From Lachnospiraceae bacterium (lineage in GTDB: Bacteria; Bacillota; Clostridia; Lachnospirales; Lachnospiraceae): 64,000 bases of DNA. Each line of letters starts with the position of its first letter. Positions within the stretch are counted from its first letter, which is position 1. Of the stretch, positions 42,812 to 50,193 are shown in pieces. Position numbers and translations under genes: made by a program. The notes beneath the pieces are model-generated. The model searched no databases. It was not told the DNA's origin and saw only the letters and a list, made by a program, of their open reading frames with translations. The stretch covers positions 33,645 through 97,644 of the forward strand of contig CAJTDD010000020.1 in NCBI GenBank assembly GCA_910574885.1, read 5' to 3'.

Positions 42812-44464
42812 ATGGCAAGCCAGAAAATTGAAAATTTATTAAACTTGGCATTGGATGCAACACAGGAAGAGCGGGAAAAGTCGTTGGAGTTGGAGGTGGG
42901 GTATGACCCGGAAGAGAGAGTATGGGACCTGATTGTGAAATATTCGGGAAACCTTGAGGCAGTGAGGGAGTTGGCGTCTAATGTGGTGGAACTTCAGAAT
43001 GAGTATGCTATAATTACGGTTCGGGAGTCGGACATTGATGCGCTGACGCAGATTCCTGAGATTGAGTATATTGAAAAACCGAAGCGATTATTTTTTGAGG
43101 TTGTAAATGGGAGACGGGTATCCTGTATCAATGCGGTGCAGGATACCCGTCTTTCGTTGTATGGACAAAATGTTTTGGTTGGGATTATCGATTCTGGAAT
43201 TGAGTATGAGAACGCAGATTTCCGGAATGAGGACGGGACGACCAGGATTCGAGCCCTGTGGGACCAGTCGCTTGCACCCGGCGAGGGCAGGATTCCTCCA
43301 AAGGGGTATGGGATTGGGGCGGAGTATACGGCAGAGCAGATTAATGATGCCCTTGAGCAGACGACGCTGGAGGGCAGAAGAAGGATTGTGCCAAGTATGG
43401 ATACCTCCGGGCATGGGACGGCGGTGGCCGGGGTTGCAGCCGGAAACGGCAGAAACAGTAACGGGCTTTATGCCGGGGTTGCTCCGAGAAGTGAATTGTT
43501 AGTCGTAAAGCTTGGGAACCCGAAGCAGGAGGGGTTCCCCAGGACAACGGAGCTTATGCAGGGGATTGATTATGTGGTTAGAAAGGCATTGGAATTTCGT
43601 ATGCCTGTAGCTGTGAATATCAGTTTTGGAAATACTTATGGTTCTCATGACGGAACTTCGCTGTTGGAGAGGTTTATTGACGATATCTCAAATATCTGGA
43701 AGAGCTGTATCTGTATTGGCACTGGTAATGAGGCTGCCAGTGCTGGGCATACGTCGGGAGTATTGAGGGAAGGGAGAGAGGAGATTATACAACTGGCAGT
43801 ACAGAGTAACCAGCCTGCGTTTAGTATACAGATATGGAAAGAGTATACGGATGTGGTGGATATTTCCCTGATGACCCCTGCGGGGGTTACGGTGGGTCCG
43901 ATTCAGGAGATTCTAGGGCCGCAGAGGTTTACAGTGGGGCAGACGGAGATATTACTGTATTATGGGGAGCCTAGTCCTTACAGTACTGCGCAGGAGATTT
44001 TTATTGATATGCTTCCAAGGGAGACTTATGTGGACAGCGGAGTGTGGAGGTTGATTTTAAGGCCCCAAAAGGTGGTGGCGGGGGCATATGAGCTGTGGCT
44101 GCCCAGTGAGAATGTGCTGAACCGAGGGACCGGTTTTTTGTTCCCGACAGAGCAGACGACGCTTACGATTCCGTCTACGGCGGGGAGGGTGATTACGGTG
44201 GGGGCGTATAATGGGCTGACGTTTGCTTATGCGGATTTCTCGGGGAGAGGGTATACGCGGGAGACGAATCTGGTGAAGCCGGATATTGTAGCGCCGGGAG
44301 TGGATGTGACTACAGCGGCGGTGGGGGGAGGGTATGCGCAGTTTACGGGGACTTCTTTTGCGACGCCTTTTGTGACGGGCGGGGCGGCGCTTATGATGGA
44401 GTGGGGGATTGTGAAGGGGAATGATGCTTATTTGTATGATGCTGTTATAATTGGACTAAGTTAG
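42812..44464 (+). CDS. subtilisin-like serine protease (S8, CspB-like)
   Basis: 550 aa. The catalytic triad is visible: D in VGIIDSGIEYEN (~residue 127), H in DTSGHGTAVAGVAAG (~residue 198) and S in FTGTSFATPFVTGGAAL (~residue 515). An N-terminal prodomain-like region of ~95 residues precedes it, and a jelly-roll insert separates H and S. No signal peptide. The layout matches the CspB-type germination proteases and related proteins common in Lachnospiraceae, but no other germination genes are nearby. It is the last gene before the ICE. Confidence 0.88.
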   Translation: MASQKIENLLNLALDATQEEREKSLELEVGYDPEERVWDLIVKYSGNLEAVRELASNVVELQNEYAIITVRESDIDALTQIPEIEYIEKPKRLFFEVVNGRRVSCINAVQDTRLSLYGQNVLVGIIDSGIEYENADFRNEDGTTRIRALWDQSLAPGEGRIPPKGYGIGAEYTAEQINDALEQTTLEGRRRIVPSMDTSGHGTAVAGVAAGNGRNSNGLYAGVAPRSELLVVKLGNPKQEGFPRTTELMQGIDYVVRKALEFRMPVAVNISFGNTYGSHDGTSLLERFIDDISNIWKSCICIGTGNEAASAGHTSGVLREGREEIIQLAVQSNQPAFSIQIWKEYTDVVDISLMTPAGVTVGPIQEILGPQRFTVGQTEILLYYGEPSPYSTAQEIFIDMLPRETYVDSGVWRLILRPQKVVAGAYELWLPSENVLNRGTGFLFPTEQTTLTIPSTAGRVITVGAYNGLTFAYADFSGRGYTRETNLVKPDIVAPGVDVTTAAVGGGYAQFTGTSFATPFVTGGAALMMEWGIVKGNDAYLYDAVIIGLS

Positions 44465-44596
44465 AAAAACCTTGAAAAACAGGGGTTTCTGCTTAGTCCA
44501 TTTTCATTTCATCAGGTTTTCTACACCTGAAATTAAGACAAGTAACGTTACGAAAAGTATAGCACATAAATGTCGGCATGAAAAGCAAATTCGGGT

Positions 44597-44664
44597 TGAC
44601 AGTTAGCCGCATTTTGGGTAACTGTCAGCACGAATCCACAAGGGTTTGGGAGTGTAGCTCCCAA
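44597..44664 (+). promoter_or_regulatory. two hairpins in the ICE left leader
   Basis: TGACAGTTA/TAACTGTCA (44597-44627) and TTGGGAG/CTCCCAA (44646-44664) lie directly before the first ICE gene. The second hairpin ends 13 nt before the GGAGG, so it may affect translation. The preceding 130 bp (44465-44596) hold no gene and no tRNA; the ICE boundary should be in this interval. Confidence 0.5.
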
Positions 44665-44689
44665 GTATTTCAAAAATGGAGGACAAACT

Positions 44690-45154
44690 ATGGCAGAAAG
44701 TACAGCGAAAGGTGCAGGGAACAAAGATGCTCGCACAATTACTTTCAAGAACGATGAACACAAGAAATTTTATAAAGAGTATCTGCAGAAATGCAGATGT
44801 CAGGATGTGTACCATAAAGCATTGGTGTACTGCCTGGGGATTGACCGGGATACAAGGGTAAATGTAAACAGGATTTATGATTTTAAAACGGGATGCGTAA
44901 AAACAGAGTGCCTGATGGAAGGATGGCAGACTAGCGGAAGTGCAAGGATTGTCCGGATGGCGTTTAATCTCTATTGTAATAGCACACCAAGTGTCTACGA
45001 TACGGAAATTGCGGAGGAACAGTTAAAAGAGTGCCAGTGTTATACGGTGGAAGATTTATTCTGCTGCGGTTATGCCAGATACTTTTGGGAGGCAGTCAAG
45101 CTCCGCTATCCGGAATACTGTTTTTACGTGGATATGGAGGATTTATATGCTTAA
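44690..45154 (+). CDS. ICE-associated protein, DUF6075-like
   Basis: 154 aa, hypothetical. The first half (NDEHKKFYKEYLQKCRCQDVY) and the AIVRMAFNLYC-like centre recall DUF6075 proteins, which accompany parA and repA in Firmicute ICEs. The second half is a cysteine-rich YxVEDLFCCGYARYFWEAVK segment. GGAGG lies 7 nt before the ATG. Function unknown. Its last codons overlap the next gene. Confidence 0.7.
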   Translation: MAESTAKGAGNKDARTITFKNDEHKKFYKEYLQKCRCQDVYHKALVYCLGIDRDTRVNVNRIYDFKTGCVKTECLMEGWQTSGSARIVRMAFNLYCNSTPSVYDTEIAEEQLKECQCYTVEDLFCCGYARYFWEAVKLRYPEYCFYVDMEDLYA

Positions 45155-45314
45155 GATCAGGATGCAGGGGACAAAGAAAGATCTTCACTGGTTTCGGCGG
45201 CTTTTAGAGCGGCATGAGGGCATGGATGTAATGTCTGTATCGGAACCGTTTGCGAACAAGGGAACAAATAAATATTTCCGTGTATATGCGGAAGTGGAAA
45301 GATCAGAAAAATAG
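45147..45314 (+). CDS. small ICE protein, DUF3970-like
   Basis: 55 aa (MLKIRMQGTKKDLHWFRRLL...). The start at 45147 has ATGGAGG 6 nt upstream and overlaps the end of the previous gene by 8 bp. It resembles DUF3970, a small single-domain protein always seen beside DUF6075 and ParA in these elements. Role unknown. Confidence 0.7.
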   Translation: MLKIRMQGTKKDLHWFRRLLERHEGMDVMSVSEPFANKGTNKYFRVYAEVERSEK

Positions 45315-45340
45315 ATTAGAGAATCAGGAGGAAAGTATTT

Positions 45341-45997
45341 ATGTGCAGAGTGATCGCAGTGGCAAACCAGAAAGGCGGAGTCGGCAAGACAACGACGTGT
45401 GTGAATTTAGGGATCGGGCTTGCAAGGGCAGGCAAGAAAGTATTGTTGGTGGAGGCAGATGCCCAAGGTAGTATGGCTGTGAGCCTGGGGATTGCAGAGC
45501 CGGACGAGCTGGATGTGACATTGGTCAACATCATGGAAAAAGTAATCAACGACGAGGAGGTAGAGCCTGGGGAGGGCATCATCCACCATGAGGAAGGGAT
45601 TGATTTTATTCCGGCAAATATTGAACTGGCAGGACTGGAAACGGCCCTGGTAAATGTGATGAGCAGGGAAACGATACTGCGCCAGTATCTGAACAGCATA
45701 AAAGGGGAGTATGACTTTGCAATCATTGATTGTATGCCCTCGCTTGGCATGATTACGATAAATGCCCTTGTAGCGGCCGACAGCGTACTAATCCCGGTAG
45801 AGGCGGCATATCTTCCGGTCAAGGGGTTACAACAGCTTATAAAGACGATTGGAAGGGTTCACACAAAGCCAGGGGAAACGGTGACATCTGTTCCCCTCAG
45901 CCAGTTACATACATTCAAAGACCATCCATTATGTGACAATCTCTGCGAAGAAAATCCGCAACTATTTCCCTACAGAATATTCCAGGGAACAGATTGA
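45341..45997 (+). pseudogene. parA: parA fused by deletion to a parB N-terminal piece
   Basis: Residues 1-174 are a normal ParA ATPase: NQKGGVGKTTTCVN (deviant Walker A), VEADAQGS and the Walker B FAIIDCMPSLGM. The ParA part stops after QLIKTIGRVH (about 45862), where ~80 residues should follow. It jumps to TKPGETVTSVPLSQLHTFKDHP, the start of ParB. Then the frame shifts into LCDNLCEENP and ends. The last ParA helices are missing, so partition function is doubtful. Confidence 0.75.
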
Positions 45998-46073
45998 AGA
46001 TGTGATCTATACACTTCTGGAGGAATGGAAACAGAAGGAGGGAGGGGCAACGGATGCAGGAATTAGAGTTTGA
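45933..46073 (+). pseudogene. parB: parB C-terminal fragment
   Basis: The second reading frame, VTISAKKIRNYFPTEYSREQ and IEDVIYTLLEEWKQKEGG, matches the C-terminal tail of ICE ParB proteins. About 230 residues, including the whole ParB nuclease-like and HTH core, are absent between the N-terminal piece (up to ~45930) and this fragment. Its tail overlaps the repA start. Confidence 0.65.
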
Positions 46074-47208
46074 TTATTACCGGGGCATGGAAGCAGAGCA
46101 GTACACGTTTTACCGGATTCCGAAGGTTCTGTTTACTGCGGAATGCTTCAAGTCCCTCTCCTGCGAAGCGAAGGTTTTATACGGTCTTTTATTAGACCGT
46201 ATGAGCCTTAGCATCAAGAACAGGTGGTTTGACGAAGAAGACCGGGTGTATATTATTTTTACGGTGGAAGAGATTGCGGAACTTATGAACTGCGGCACAC
46301 AGAAAGCAGTAAGGCTCTTAAAAGAACTGGATGCAGATAAAGGAATTGGACTGATTGAAAAGAAACGCCTGGGACTTGGAAAGCCGAATGTCATATACGT
46401 GAAAAATTTCATTATCCGGCAGACAGAGGACAAGGAAAGAAGGGAAAAACAGGGCGGAACGCCTGTAAATGCACAGAATGGTGAAAATCACAATTCAAGA
46501 GTTGTGAAAACCACAATTCAAGAATTTCCAGAATCACAATTCAAGAATGGTGAAAATCATACTTCTGGAATGATGAAAACCACAATTCAAGAATCTCCAG
46601 AATCACAATTCAAGAATAGTGAAAATCATACTTCTGGAATGGTGGGAATCACAATTCAAGAATTTCCAAAATCACAATCTAATGATACTGATATTAACAA
46701 GACTGATCTTAGTGATACTGAATTTAGTGAAACAGAGTGTAGCAAGACGGATTTTAACGATACGGAACCAGGTGTGTCTGTTATCCATCCCAATCCTATC
46801 CAGTCTAATCTATCTATCCCTGGTACAGCGCCGGATGTGATGGATGAGATGAATGCCTACCGGGACATCATCCAGGAACACATTTCTTACGAGTGTTTTC
46901 AGGACGGACGCTATCACCGGAGGGAGGACGTGGATGAGCTTGTTGAGCTGATGGTGGAAGTGATGATGCTGCCGGACAATGGCACAATGCGGATTGCAGG
47001 GGTGGAAAAGCCGGTGGCGGTTGTCAAGAACCGGTTTATGAAGCTGGAGCATGGGCATATTGAGTATATTTTAACTTGTCTGGGCGCAAATACAACGAAG
47101 GTGGGCAATATCAAGGCTTATCTTCTGACAACGCTGTATAATGCCCCGATGACCATAAGCAATTATTATACGGCGGAGGTAAACCACGATCTGTATGGGA
47201 GTGGGTGA
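46054..47208 (+). CDS. replication initiator protein A (RepA_N) with repeat linker
   Basis: 384 aa. The N-terminal ~125 residues are a RepA_N winged-helix initiator (FYRIPKVLFTAECFKSLSCE, TVEEIAELMNCGTQKAVRLL). A low-complexity linker follows (about 140-238). The C-terminal ~120 residues (ISYECFQDGRYHRREDVDEL to the end) resemble DUF6017. In ICEs this protein starts rolling or theta replication of the excised circle. GGAGGGAGGGG lies before the ATG. Confidence 0.85.
   Translation: MQELEFDYYRGMEAEQYTFYRIPKVLFTAECFKSLSCEAKVLYGLLLDRMSLSIKNRWFDEEDRVYIIFTVEEIAELMNCGTQKAVRLLKELDADKGIGLIEKKRLGLGKPNVIYVKNFIIRQTEDKERREKQGGTPVNAQNGENHNSRVVKTTIQEFPESQFKNGENHTSGMMKTTIQESPESQFKNSENHTSGMVGITIQEFPKSQSNDTDINKTDLSDTEFSETECSKTDFNDTEPGVSVIHPNPIQSNLSIPGTAPDVMDEMNAYRDIIQEHISYECFQDGRYHRREDVDELVELMVEVMMLPDNGTMRIAGVEKPVAVVKNRFMKLEHGHIEYILTCLGANTTKVGNIKAYLLTTLYNAPMTISNYYTAEVNHDLYGSG
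46477..46683 (+). repeat. three 69-bp repeats within repA
   Basis: Three imperfect, in-frame 23-codon units that begin N-G/S-E-N-H and end P-E/K-S-Q. All stay in frame, so the array changes only linker length. Confidence 0.8.
46684..46767 (+). repeat. 15-bp repeats encoding pentapeptides in repA
   Basis: Five and a half 15-bp units encode [DKE]T[DE]x[SN]: DTDIN, KTDLS, DTEFS, ETECS, KTDFN, DTE. The spacing recalls pentapeptide-repeat sequence but is too short to be a full fold. Confidence 0.7.
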
Positions 47209-47291
47209 GAAATATAGTGAATGTTGATGATAAAATTGTTTTGGCGTTTGCGGCGTGATATACTGGATGCAGACATAGATTGGAGGAAGGT

Positions 47292-47648
47292 ATGAAGATA
47301 AGCGAATTTGTAAAAAAAGCGGTAATCCCGGTTGTATCGGCATTGTTTTTGGCGGCGTTGTTCCGTCCGCTGTGCATGGAGAATGGGGAGTGCAATTATC
47401 TAAGCCTCTGGTGGTTTATGGGGATTCCGTTTGGCATACATAGGATGTTTTTCTGGATTATCCCGAAAGGCTATGACATAGGCGGCACGGTGGGTATCCT
47501 GTTTATCAATGTCCTTGTGGGCGGCGTGATTGGAGGGATCGTTCTTGTCTGGAGATTGCTGGTGGCCGCAGTATATCTGGTGAAAGCGGCTGTGGCAGTG
47601 ATCAGATGGACAGTGAAAAAGATGGCCGGGAAGCCTTGCGGGGCGTGA
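47292..47648 (+). CDS. ICE membrane protein, DUF6050-like
   Basis: 118 aa from ATG 47292 (MKISEFVKKAVIPVVSALFL), preceded by GGAGGAAGGT. Three hydrophobic segments with conserved LWWFMGIPFGIHRMFFWIIP and VGGVIGGIVL. Common in Lachnospiraceae ICEs between repA and the regulatory genes. Function unknown. Confidence 0.7.
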   Translation: MKISEFVKKAVIPVVSALFLAALFRPLCMENGECNYLSLWWFMGIPFGIHRMFFWIIPKGYDIGGTVGILFINVLVGGVIGGIVLVWRLLVAAVYLVKAAVAVIRWTVKKMAGKPCGA

Positions 47649-47710
47649 TTGGCGTGTGAAAGAAACAGAAAAGGATAGGCAATACAGGAATAAATTGAAT
47701 AACAATCCGT

Positions 47711-47740
47711 AAAAACAGCTTGATACATGGCTGTTTTTTT
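47711..47740 (+). terminator. intrinsic terminator
   Basis: AAAAACAGC/GCTGTTTTT with a 10-nt loop and seven T, 62 bp after the DUF6050-like gene. Confidence 0.85.
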
Positions 47741-47744
47741 GTTG

Positions 47745-47777
47745 CCCGACTTTACGACACGGTGTCGCAAAGTCGGG
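47745..47777. promoter_or_regulatory. 33-bp palindrome, copy 1 of a repeated operator-like site
   Basis: CCCGACTTTACGACAC around a central G, one mismatch in 16 bp of arm. Core is ACTTTACGACA, three bases, TGTCGCAAAGT. See also 47819 and 48889. Confidence 0.7.
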
Positions 47778-47818
47778 GGACAGGGCTTAACGGAATGGCG
47801 GCGTAAAGTGGATTCCAC

Positions 47819-47843
47819 ACTTTACGACACGATGTCGCAAAGT
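47819..47843. promoter_or_regulatory. 25-bp palindrome, copy 2 of a repeated operator-like site
   Basis: ACTTTACGACA-CGA-TGTCGCAAAGT, 37 bp before the XRE gene start. A short inverted repeat (GTAAAGTG/CACACTTTAC, from 47803) overlaps its left side. Confidence 0.7.
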
Positions 47844-47879
47844 TCCGGGCGAAGATTCTGACCAGAAAGGAGGTGCATA

Positions 47880-48356
47880 TTGGGCAATCGTGCAGGGTCG
47901 CAGGACTTGATTGAATTGGGCAACCGTATCCGTGACCGGAGGAATGAGATCAGCATGTCGCAGGAGAAGGTTGCGGAACAGGCAGGGATCAGCGCTAACA
48001 CAGTCAGCCGTATTGAGGGCGGGCAGTCTGCGATGTCCATAGAGATATTTATAAAAATGGTGCAGATACTCGGTGTGGATGCGAACGAGCTTCTCGGTGT
48101 AAACAGCCAGACAGAAGGGGATGGGCAGTGCCGGAAGATGGCTGGCAATGGAAAACCGGACAGAATCTATGTTAGAACATTTGACAAAGCAGGAGACAGT
48201 GGCAGAAATATTAGGGATTCTATCGGCAAGGCAGAAATATGTCATTCAAAAATACTACCTGCAGGAAGAAACACAGGAGCAGATTTCAAAAGAATTAGGC
48301 ATCAGCCAACAGGCGGTATCCTTAGTGATTTCCCAGGCAATCCGCTGTATCCGTAA
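47880..48356 (+). CDS. XRE-family regulator, C-terminus probably altered by deletion
   Basis: TTG start with a perfect AAAGGAGGT 7 nt upstream. Residues ~10-65 are an XRE helix-turn-helix (LIELGNRIRDRRNEISMSQE, EQAGISANTVSRIEGG, then VQILGVDANELLGV). After about QCRKM (residue ~88) the frame runs out of phase through the next gene and continues to 48356. Intact relatives I recall stop soon after with a short helical tail, so a deletion has probably joined the two genes. The protein still has its whole DNA-binding domain. Confidence 0.65.
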   Translation: MGNRAGSQDLIELGNRIRDRRNEISMSQEKVAEQAGISANTVSRIEGGQSAMSIEIFIKMVQILGVDANELLGVNSQTEGDGQCRKMAGNGKPDRIYVRTFDKAGDSGRNIRDSIGKAEICHSKILPAGRNTGADFKRIRHQPTGGILSDFPGNPLYP

Positions 48357-48420
48357 AAATCATCCGCTTTTTCAGAATCATACTGCCAACGCAATATGTT
48401 ATGGGGAGGGCAGGGTATGA
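48148..48420 (+). CDS. sigma-70 region 4-like protein
   Basis: 90 aa. AEILGILSARQKYVIQKYYL and TQEQISKELGISQQAVSLVI are a sigma region 4-type helix-turn-helix. No region 2 is present, so it acts as a small HTH regulator of ICE genes or a split sigma subunit. ATG 48148 has GGAAG upstream; ATG 48169 is an alternative. It overlaps the XRE frame and, by 4 bp, the next gene. Confidence 0.7.
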   Translation: MENRTESMLEHLTKQETVAEILGILSARQKYVIQKYYLQEETQEQISKELGISQQAVSLVISQAIRCIRKNHPLFQNHTANAICYGEGRV

Positions 48421-48872
48421 GAGGAAAACAGCCGAAAGAGCGGGAGCATTATGTGCTGCGGATGGCAGACGGCACGCTGGTGGAAGTAACCAGGGAGGTT
48501 TATTTAGAGTGGTATCGGTCACGGCGAAGGGAGCGGTATCAGAAAGAGCGGAGCCGGAAACACGGCATATGCAGTCTTGATGGCTTAGAGGGCAGGGAGA
48601 ACGGTTCCGGGCATTTTCAGAATGTGGCAGAGGGATTGGAGGAAACGGTTTTGCGAAATATCTGCCGGGATAAAGTGAGGGAAGTTTTGCATAGCCTGTC
48701 TGCAGAGGATGCCAGATTGATTGAGATGTTGTATTTTGCGGAAGTTACAGTAACGGAAACGGCAAAGATTTTTGGATGCAGCCGTAAAACGATACAGAAC
48801 CGCCGGAAACGAATATTAAAAGAGTTATGCCAGAAAATGAAAGAACAGGGGATTCAGGGCGGGTATTTCTGA
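48417..48872 (+). CDS. sigma-70-like regulator of the ICE
   Basis: 151 aa from ATG 48417 (ATGA overlap). The N-terminal part, ERYVLRMADGTLVEVTREVY-like, is typical of Firmicute ICE regulators. The C-terminal part (LHSLSAEDARLIEMLYFAEV, VTETAKIFGCSRKTIQNRRK) is a sigma region 4 HTH. Probably works with the preceding small protein. Confidence 0.78.
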   Translation: MRGKQPKEREHYVLRMADGTLVEVTREVYLEWYRSRRRERYQKERSRKHGICSLDGLEGRENGSGHFQNVAEGLEETVLRNICRDKVREVLHSLSAEDARLIEMLYFAEVTVTETAKIFGCSRKTIQNRRKRILKELCQKMKEQGIQGGYF

Positions 48873-48888
48873 ACAGTGTATGGTTTCT

Positions 48889-48915
48889 CACTTTGCGACA
48901 TCGTGTCGCAAAGTG
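48889..48915. promoter_or_regulatory. 27-bp palindrome, copy 3 of a repeated operator-like site
   Basis: CACTTTGCGACA-TCG-TGTCGCAAAGTG, perfect arms, 17 bp after the sigma-like gene and before the converging lipoprotein gene. Confidence 0.7.
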
Positions 48916-48937
48916 GAATCCTGCCCTTAAAAGTATT

Positions 48938-49353
48938 TTATTCGTGCTGTATTTCAAATTCTTCTGGATTGTCTTTGATATTATTTTGTTTATCAGGATT
49001 TTCTGTATTAAATTCCGTGACGTATTCAAAAGAATAGGCTTTCCTGTCCTTTTGTACATTTTTTTCAGAAGTAAATACATCGACTGACACACTATTAGGA
49101 TATCCGTTTATATCAAACGAAAAGCGTGTACTGTGGAAATCATTGTCAAGGATATGCTGTATGATTTCCCTGGAACATGCATCTTTGTCGGACACGTCAT
49201 CTTCATCGGCAATGACATCAATATCCAACTCATACCAGTTACTGGATGTTGTGTTGCGGGAAGAAATAACATCCATTTCAATGTATTCTTTGGAACACCC
49301 GCATATTATGCTGCATGATAATAAAATTAAGATTCCTGTTTTTTTATCTCCAT
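48938..49353 (-). pseudogene. lipoprotein gene split by a poly-A frameshift
   Basis: ATG 49353 is preceded by GGAGG and starts MEIKK, then stops after eight codons. Adding one A to the run of seven (T run at 49339-49345 on the plus strand) would give MEIKKTGILILLSCSIICGC, a lipoprotein signal, joined to the 112-aa frame beginning MDVISSRNTTSSN. The mature part is acidic and secreted-type (DIDVIADEDDVSDKD). Whether this is a dead gene, phase variation or a sequencing error cannot be told. Confidence 0.6.
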
Positions 49354-49368
49354 GACCTCCAATGACCT

Positions 49369-49380
49369 AACCGAATGGTT
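49369..49380. promoter_or_regulatory. AACC-N4-GGTT operator, gene 1 distal
   Basis: AACCGAATGGTT, palindromic, 64 bp before the next copy. Confidence 0.55.
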
Positions 49381-49432
49381 TGGTTTTGAAAAAAGTATAT
49401 CATCTGGTGGTAAAATTTGAAAGAGTAAATCT

Positions 49433-49444
49433 AACCAAACGGTG
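49433..49444. promoter_or_regulatory. AACC-N4-GGTG operator, gene 1 proximal
   Basis: AACCAAACGGTG runs into the GAGGT ribosome site of the HTH gene at 49454. Confidence 0.55.
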
Positions 49445-49453
49445 AGGTGCGAT

Positions 49454-49672
49454 ATGCTTTACAGACGGATCAGGGACTTGAGGGAAGATTGTGAATTGCG
49501 GCAGACAGATGTGGCTGAATTTTTGGGATGCCATGAGGGTGTGTACAGAAGATATGAGAATGGAGTGCGGGAAATACCGCTATGGGCATTGCTAAAGCTG
49601 GCAGAGCGGTATGATGTCAGTGTCGATTATATGCTTGGGATTACAGATAACAGAAGAAAATATGGTGAATAG
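49454..49672 (+). CDS. XRE-family HTH protein, twin copy 1
   Basis: 72 aa from ATG 49454 (GAGGT 5 nt upstream). A single XRE domain (LRQTDVAEFLGCHEGVYRRY, DVSVDYMLGITDNRRKYGE) with no other domain. It is over 80 percent identical by eye to the gene at 49856, and both share the same two-operator promoter layout, so they are recent duplicates. Probably phage- or ICE-type repressors acting on each other's operators. Confidence 0.8.
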   Translation: MLYRRIRDLREDCELRQTDVAEFLGCHEGVYRRYENGVREIPLWALLKLAERYDVSVDYMLGITDNRRKYGE

Positions 49673-49773
49673 GGTTGTGGCACATAAATTTCTCATGTCA
49701 TAACTCTTTTTTTATATCATGTTCTCCTGCAAGGTATTTTGCTTTTTTAGTATTGACTATTTTTCTCGCGCCT

Positions 49774-49785
49774 AACCAAATGGTT
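49774..49785. promoter_or_regulatory. AACC-N4-GGTT operator, gene 2 distal
   Basis: AACCAAATGGTT, a palindrome matching the site at 49369. Confidence 0.55.
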
Positions 49786-49834
49786 TGGTTTTGAATGGAA
49801 TGTCCTATCCAATGGTAAGATAAAAAATGAATCT

Positions 49835-49846
49835 AACCGAATGGTG
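49835..49846. promoter_or_regulatory. AACC-N4-GGTG operator, gene 2 proximal
   Basis: AACCGAATGGTG, 61 bp after the distal site and merging with the GAGGT ribosome site. Confidence 0.55.
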
Positions 49847-49855
49847 AGGTGTGGT

Positions 49856-50074
49856 ATGTATTACAGGAGAATCAGGGATTTAAGGACAGACCATGATTTA
49901 CGGCAGATAGATGTAGCTGAATATTTAGGATGCCATGAAGGTGTGTACAGAAGATACGAAAATGGTTCACGGGAGATACCGCTATGGGCATTGATGAAAC
50001 TCGCAGAGTGCTATGATGTCAGTGTTGATTATATATTGGGTATTACAGATAACAGGAGAAAATATGGTGAATAG
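49856..50074 (+). CDS. XRE-family HTH protein, twin copy 2
   Basis: 72 aa from ATG 49856; ATG 49841 lies inside the operator and is not used. It has the same length, HTH and TDNRRKYGE ending as the copy at 49454. Differences cluster at a few positions outside the recognition helix (HEGVYRRYENG is identical), so both should read the same DNA site. A terminator follows directly. Confidence 0.8.
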   Translation: MYYRRIRDLRTDHDLRQIDVAEYLGCHEGVYRRYENGSREIPLWALMKLAECYDVSVDYILGITDNRRKYGE

Positions 50075-50115
50075 AAGGCTATGGGATGGAAATAAGTCAT
50101 GTACCATAGCCTTTT
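50075..50115 (+). terminator. intrinsic terminator
   Basis: AAGGCTATGG/CCATAGCCTT, loop 19 nt, then TT, right after the second HTH gene. Confidence 0.75.
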
Positions 50116-50193
50116 GCTATGCAAGCCACCCTGTAAATACAGCTTCGCTTTAGCACTTTTACAATTCTAAGGTTACGACAAAGTGGAGCTGTA

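Noticed and set aside
44465..44600. A tRNA gene as the ICE attachment site
   Set aside because: No cloverleaf or CCA end was found; only inverted repeats are visible.
46477..46683. Repeat array reminiscent of a CRISPR locus
   Set aside because: 69-bp contiguous, in-frame coding repeats without spacers; no cas genes.
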